A DNA stretch of 64,000 bases from Margaritifera margaritifera (Eukaryota; Mollusca; Bivalvia; Unionida; Margaritiferidae), in the NCBI GenBank assembly GCA_029931535.1, contig JAQPZY010001665.1, forward strand, positions 2,315,501 through 2,379,500, in the 5' to 3' direction. The stretch's first letter is position 1. Each line of letters begins with the position of its first letter. The position numbers and the translations under genes were made by a program. Shown piece by piece: positions 59,614 to 64,000 of the stretch. Under the pieces are notes generated by a model. The model did no database searches. It worked only from the letters and a program-made list of their open reading frames with translations, and was not told the origin of the DNA.

Positions 59614-59860
59614 TTCTCCCCATTTCTCTTCTTTAAATTAGTTGTTATACACTTATTTTGTATTAACTTTTCTAGTACGATGAATTTTTCGATATTTATT
59701 TTATTGCACTGTATTTCTGATTCATGCATAAGTATATACACGTACTGTTAGTCCTTGCCACTTTTCATGTATCTACTTTTGTATTTGGGGAGGCTGTTGT
59801 TAAGTTGTGAGAACTTGTAGCCCGACACCTTGTGCTGTAAATATGGCAATAAAATACGTT

Positions 59861-61090
59861 TAAACCAACAATGTTTAGCTGATGCTCACTGTACCTGAGT
59901 TGTGCGATAACCTTTCACATATTGGCGCTATGTTTTTAACACTCTGAACCGGGTTCAATCTTTCATATTTTCTTACAATTCACAGATCCTTTAACTATGT
60001 CAAGCATAAAAGCTAACTGGAATCTTGGCGATAAAAGTGGACATACTTTTTAAGACATATCTTTCCCCGTGTCCACATACTTTTCACGACATCTTTTTCC
60101 CCATGTCAACATACGTTTTACTACATCTTTTTAACCCGTGTCAACATACGTTTTACGAAATTTTTGTCCGGTGTCAACATAGAAAGTATCGTGCTTTTTT
60201 AAATCGAACGACCAACATGGATTAAGACTGAGGCAATCAACTCTTGAATTAGATCATTAAACCCAAACAACGACTTCTGATTGGTTGAATGCTGGTGATG
60301 AGATAATGACAAAACTATAAGCAATCCGTACAAAATGACGAAATTACATTAAAAACTCGTAATGCTTATTTGTACATTTGGATTGTATATTACATTTTTC
60401 CTTCCCATAATTTATCTAAACGCAAGTACGTTGTTCTGAGCGTATGGAAGTTCTCTCGACAGTATTTTCACAGAAGCCGCATGAAAATCAACTTCCCTTT
60501 CTTGCTGGTGTATATTGCTAATCTCACCGTTACGGACAAGGCTGACCCAGATATGCCAAAATAACGTCAGGAGACAAGTCTATTCGGGGTCTACGTTGTT
60601 CTCTCTAGCTACAATTTCAAAAGAACTGCTTGGACCCTGATCTGCTGGTGCATTATAGAACTGTGAAATCTGTGTCAACGATGTTCACACTTGTGTGGGT
60701 GTTATACAAGGATAAATACCGAACATTGAAATACAAGTCCAAATGAACGTGGCCCCGTACAACACAGATAGTCCTGATTTGATACGAAAATGTTACGTGT
60801 CACGAATTTCAATTTATAACATTATGAACCATTACACCATGAGTTTAGTGTACTGTTTTCCACGACTGTGTAATAAAAGGCTAATTATGTATTTGGAAGA
60901 AATTGTGTAATTTTAAAACTGAGAAGATTGCAAGTAAAATAAACTAAACTCCGATGTATATAAGTTCTATATTGGTGAGATGTAAACGAAAATTTCTCTC
61001 AGATTTTTTCAGTCCCATAAAATCTTGAGTCGTGTAATACTGATGTGTTACAAATTACTGAACTATTTGCGACAAAATATGTGTTATATA
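59861..61090. other. Anonymous DNA with two short tandem repeats
   Basis: At 60,040-60,182 four imperfect 32-37-bp units share tgtcaacatacgttttacga-like sequence. No gene recognised. Confidence 0.5.
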
Positions 61091-62369
61091 CGACCGGTCT
61101 TTAAAAAGTTCTGAATATTTTTGCGCTGTTGAACAAAGTTCTTGATTAGTGAACAGTACATCAGTGAACAGTACATCAGTGAACAGCACATCAGGATATC
61201 CCCTCAAAGCACTCTTCACGCACCTCTATACACTTTATCAGTTTGATTATTCAAATATTAAATGACATTTTGTATTCACCTTTTGGTATTTTGTTCATCC
61301 ACTGGAAAACTACACTTCTAACCACATGACGGCTTTAAAATCGTCTTCACTTCAGCGATTCTTTGATAACGGGATTCAGCCAAAATCACATGGAGCTAAA
61401 TCAGGACTGTATGGAGGATGTGGCAAAGTTTGGATGCTGTGCTCCTAAAAACGGCGGATTTATGAGCCGGTGCGTTGTCAAGGAGTAGATGGATACCTCG
61501 GGTACCAGTGCGCTGACCCGTGGCCAGGTAGTGTTCCAGTGACACTAGCAGAGTCAGACACATGTAACTGGACGTCCTGACCTTTTGCATCAAATAATAA
61601 TGTGTATAAAACTCTCGTAGCAGTCCGACTACGTCCAGCGATTTGTGATCTCTGCTCATTTTCTCAGATCCAAACTTCTTTATTTTCTCTTGAATCGGAC
61701 TCAAAAAATAAATATTTGTATCATCACCTGTGACAATCTCAAACGTCTCTGGTCACTCTTTTCATGTTTGGCGAGTCGCTGTGTGTCGATTTCAACCCGA
61801 GTCCGTTTTTGGTCAGCAGACAACAAATGTGGAATCCATCTTGCACGAAACTTTCTGTCCTTCAAATGATTCTTCAATATATTAAAAATAGCTGCCAAAT
61901 TAATGCCTCTGATAATAGAAATATCTTAAAATGTGTATCGAGCATCTTCATCAGTTTTCCCCCTCGCAGCAGCCACTTTCCTCTCGCCAATCGCTGACAA
62001 CAGTCTTCCAAAACGTGGGCCATTTTCCATTGATTTGCGACTATCTTTAAAACGATGAAACCACCCAAAATTGTAAGATATGACGGAGAATTATATGCGT
62101 AAACGTTATTCAAGTCAGCCTTGATATCAATCACGGATTGTATAATATGTTCTTTGCTCAATAGCAGAATTTTCTCCGTCTCCGACATTTTCACGTCACT
62201 GTCATTTATTTATTACGTCACACGCGAATATATGTAGGTGTACAGCGTGCTACCGCAAATCATTTTATAGAACATTATTTTGTCTATTATTCGGCATTGA
62301 ATTTATTGACAGGTTCAAGGAAACAAAACTGTTATAACAGAATTTTCAAAACTTTTGAAATACCCCTCG
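61091..62369 (-). mobile_element. Full-length but broken mariner transposon
   Basis: Terminal inverted repeats are visible: left 61,091-61,122 starting cgaccggtctttaaaaagtt and the complement of the right end (62,338-62,369) starting cgaggggtatttcaaaagtt, matching at about 24 of 32 positions. The total of 1,279 bp is the normal mariner size. The left flank ends in TA; the right flank is TG at the start of a GT microsatellite, so one copy of the TA target duplication is altered. Encodes the broken transposase listed next. A 16-bp tandem repeat (gtgaacagtacatca, three units, 61,148-61,193) lies just inside the left end. Confidence 0.85.
61370..62194 (-). pseudogene. Mariner transposase, frameshifted
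   Basis: Reading leftwards from about 62,194: an N-terminal part with helix-turn-helix remnants; then KFRARWIPHLLSADQKRTRV, the conserved mariner linker; after a shift VTGDDTNIYFLSP with the first catalytic Asp; LLLDNAPAHKS with the second (about 61,470); and after another shift PYSPDLAPCDFG (about 61,380-61,420) with the third. So the DDD-type triad is still recognisable in three frames. At least two frameshifts abolish the product. In intact elements this enzyme cuts and pastes the DNA between the inverted repeats. Confidence 0.85.
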
Positions 62370-62384
62370 TGTGTGTGTGTCTGT

Positions 62385-62416
<32 letters not shown>
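62370..62416. repeat. (GT)n microsatellite
   Basis: GT run with two C interruptions, directly abutting the mariner right end. Confidence 0.95.
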
Positions 62417-62419
62417 ATG

Positions 62420-63558
62420 AGGCACCGGTATTACCGGTTTAAAGCGGTATTTTTTTCAGGTGGTACGTAGCACGGTACTTTTTCATTGTACCGGTACTTC
62501 GGTAGTTTCCGTCTGTAAGGAATGTACGAGAATTCCCGAGTAATCTTGTTACGAATTTAATGATATTAACAGCATGTTTTCAATTTTCATGACAAAATAA
62601 TTAAAGAAATTATTATATTTTATACTACACAGTTGTATTTGTCACAAATTAATTTTGAATATTACAAAATTATATTTATGATCCTTTAATCACATGTTTG
62701 ACATGTGTCACGTATGCCAACGTGATGGCCAAGTGGGATGTCGTGAAAGATATTCGGGCCAAATCCAACTTGTGCAAAAAATTTAGGATTTTGAAAAAAA
62801 GAGTCATTTTGTTAGTTATTTAATAGCGTATGCTAATGTGTTAAGCACATGTATTCCTTTGTAAGACTGCGAATCATTCGAAGATTTTCAGCTTGTTTTC
62901 TGTTTGAATTTTACGTAAACAATTTGTCAATTCCACTTAATGTTTTTTCTCGTTTGTTGAGTCAATGTGTTTTATGTTTACTGGTCCTCTCTGATAAATA
63001 TCTTGTCCGGGTGTTGGCATCCCACTCAAAGTTTCCCTGCCTATTATATTAATAGTGTAGCTAGTAAATTGTAGGCTTCAGTGTCAGTACTTCCTATTTT
63101 TATCAACAAGCTCTCTAATGTCAGCACAAAGTCTTTAACAGGGTGTCAGCTATAGTGTAAGCTTAATCATCCCTATTTAGTTACAGATTTTAGATTACAA
63201 CTTATGGAACAATTAACATACACATAGCAAATTTATCTAGTAAAAGGTACTGACCATTTAAGTTGGGGGTGGGGCTGCGATTTTCCTTTGAGCTGAGATA
63301 TTGTATTTTATCTCAAGATAATTAGTTTTCCTTCAAATAATATAATGTATATAATATGGTGTTATTTTGCTATAAATCAGAGCTAGATAATTTTTTCACC
63401 TCTTGACAGATGGAATTTTTTTTTTAAATTGTCAGGCCCCTGCCCCAAAAAAATCCATTTTTGGTCCCTAATATAATTGCGGTATACCGTGCTACATATC
63501 GCGGTATTTTCGGAAATTATACCTCGGTACAAAAATATTCGTGGTACCCAGCTCTAAT
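62420..63558. mobile_element. Possible hAT-like non-autonomous element
   Basis: Both ends are rich in the motif cggtat/ataccg. Left: ggtattaccggtttaaagcg and gtagcacggtac. Right: gcggtataccgtgctacata, the imperfect inverse of the left motif, ending at gtacccagctcta, whose complement (tagagctgggtac) resembles hAT-type terminal repeats. No transposase frame lies between. The left terminus is not identifiable because it merges with the GT run. Confidence 0.35.
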
Positions 63559-63561
63559 TTA

Positions 63562-63621
<60 letters not shown>
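63562..63621. repeat. (TA)n microsatellite
   Basis: About 27 TA units with one G interruption, at the right edge of the possible hAT-like element. Confidence 0.95.
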
Positions 63622-63626
<5 letters not shown>

Positions 63627-64000
63627 TCGGAATTATGTATCATCTTGTAAATTATTATAGTTTTCATTTGGGCTTATAACCATTGTATTATAATTCCTTA
63701 ATTCAGTAGCCTACGCTATTGTAAAGTACACATGTACATCAACAATGAGTCAGTGTTTATGTCTAGGGAAAATTAATAATTATATCGGTCAACTTAACAT
63801 AACAATGAGTCACGTGGGTGGCGCGTGATGGATCGACATCAAGTTGATTTGAGATTGGGGTAATTTTATTGTATTGCGATGGTACTTTTAGAGTATCATG
63901 CGTGACCTGGCTTCTCATTGGTTAGAATAACTTGTTTACTGGATAGTGCTAGAACGTAGTTTCCGAGTCATGGGTTATTCTCTCATACGCATTAACAGTC
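63622..64000. other. Anonymous DNA
   Basis: No gene recognised. The words caacaatgagtca and aacaatgagtcacg recur at 63,740 and 63,801, a short direct repeat. Confidence 0.4.

Larger units (their letters stand above)
59080..59860 (+). mobile_element. 5'-truncated LINE with 3' tail
   Basis: Bases 59,110-59,520 encode the last 136 residues of a non-LTR retrotransposon reverse transcriptase: LQLEAGRIVTGLTRNAS, an ETGWLPLSERRKFQTLC block, YNLRYRSNFQ, a WNTLPDPIKRE block and FKRKIS near the end, in the order seen in jockey/RTE-like C-termini, with no break. A 3' untranslated tail follows with an AATAAA-type signal (gcaataaaatacg, about 59,850) and no long poly-A. The catalytic core is absent because the copy is 5' truncated near 59,080, typical of LINE insertions. 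Confidence 0.75.

Overview
The window looks like gene-poor, AT-rich nuclear DNA from an invertebrate animal, most likely a marine mollusc and plausibly a bivalve. The reasons are the very many dinucleotide microsatellites ((TA)n, (GA)n, (CT)n), a tRNA-derived SINE, and remnants of mariner, LINE, Penelope-like and Polinton/Maverick-like elements, with no operons, ribosome binding sites or long intact genes. The species assignment is inference. I found no complete host gene; one short candidate host exon lies at 53,253-53,375. Nearly every coding-like stretch is a broken mobile or virus-like gene.

Layout. 1-2,182: anonymous DNA, opening with a fully paired 25-bp hairpin. 2,183-21,050: a complex macro-repeat. 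Blocks of 0.3-1.5 kb recur at 2.2-6.4, 8.6-11.7, 16.0-19.3 and 19.5-21.05 kb in direct orientation, and one block (about 0.6-0.7 kb) also occurs inverted, giving fold-back arms. Breakpoints sit repeatedly at microsatellites. A 1.6-kb satellite-like array (3.5-5.1 kb) interrupts one copy, and the matching empty site is visible in the other. A 4.3-kb unique stretch (11.7-15.96 kb) lies between two ATC/ACC-rich runs that are directly joined in the first copy. 21.2-26.9 kb: a 48-bp minisatellite, a 56-bp tandem repeat, simple repeats and otherwise anonymous DNA.

26.95-43.2 kb holds the virus-like and transposon-like material. A GC-rich island (26.95-29.46 kb, minus strand) carries a broken gene with tail-fibre-like repeats, a membrane segment and a C-terminal helical domain. 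Next is a broken minus-strand gene (30.18-33.0 kb) of a multi-copy invertebrate family with a PIN-nuclease-like part and a C-terminal cysteine-rich CXC-like motif. From 33.4 to 43.2 kb is an AT-rich, densely coding, two-strand cluster of small decayed ORFs ending in a clear protein-primed family B DNA polymerase pseudogene of Polinton/Maverick (adintovirus) type, read on the minus strand from 43.2 to 40.5 kb. A coiled-coil fibre-like pseudogene converges on it. I interpret 33.4-43.2 kb as a decayed Polinton/adintovirus-like genome; I could not find its integrase, packaging ATPase, capsid genes or terminal repeats with confidence.

43.2-64.0 kb: mostly anonymous DNA with scattered fragments: tRNA-like SINE pieces (46.6-46.8 kb), a Penelope-like GIY-YIG-region fragment (51.1-51.8 kb, minus), the candidate exon (53.25 kb, minus), a PIF1-like helicase fragment with Walker A and B (56.4-56.9 kb), a LINE reverse-transcriptase C-terminus with 3' tail (59.1-59.86 kb), a complete but broken mariner with both terminal inverted repeats (61,091-62,369, minus) and a possible hAT-like non-autonomous element (62.42-63.56 kb). 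All family names rest on motifs read by eye; no database search was possible.
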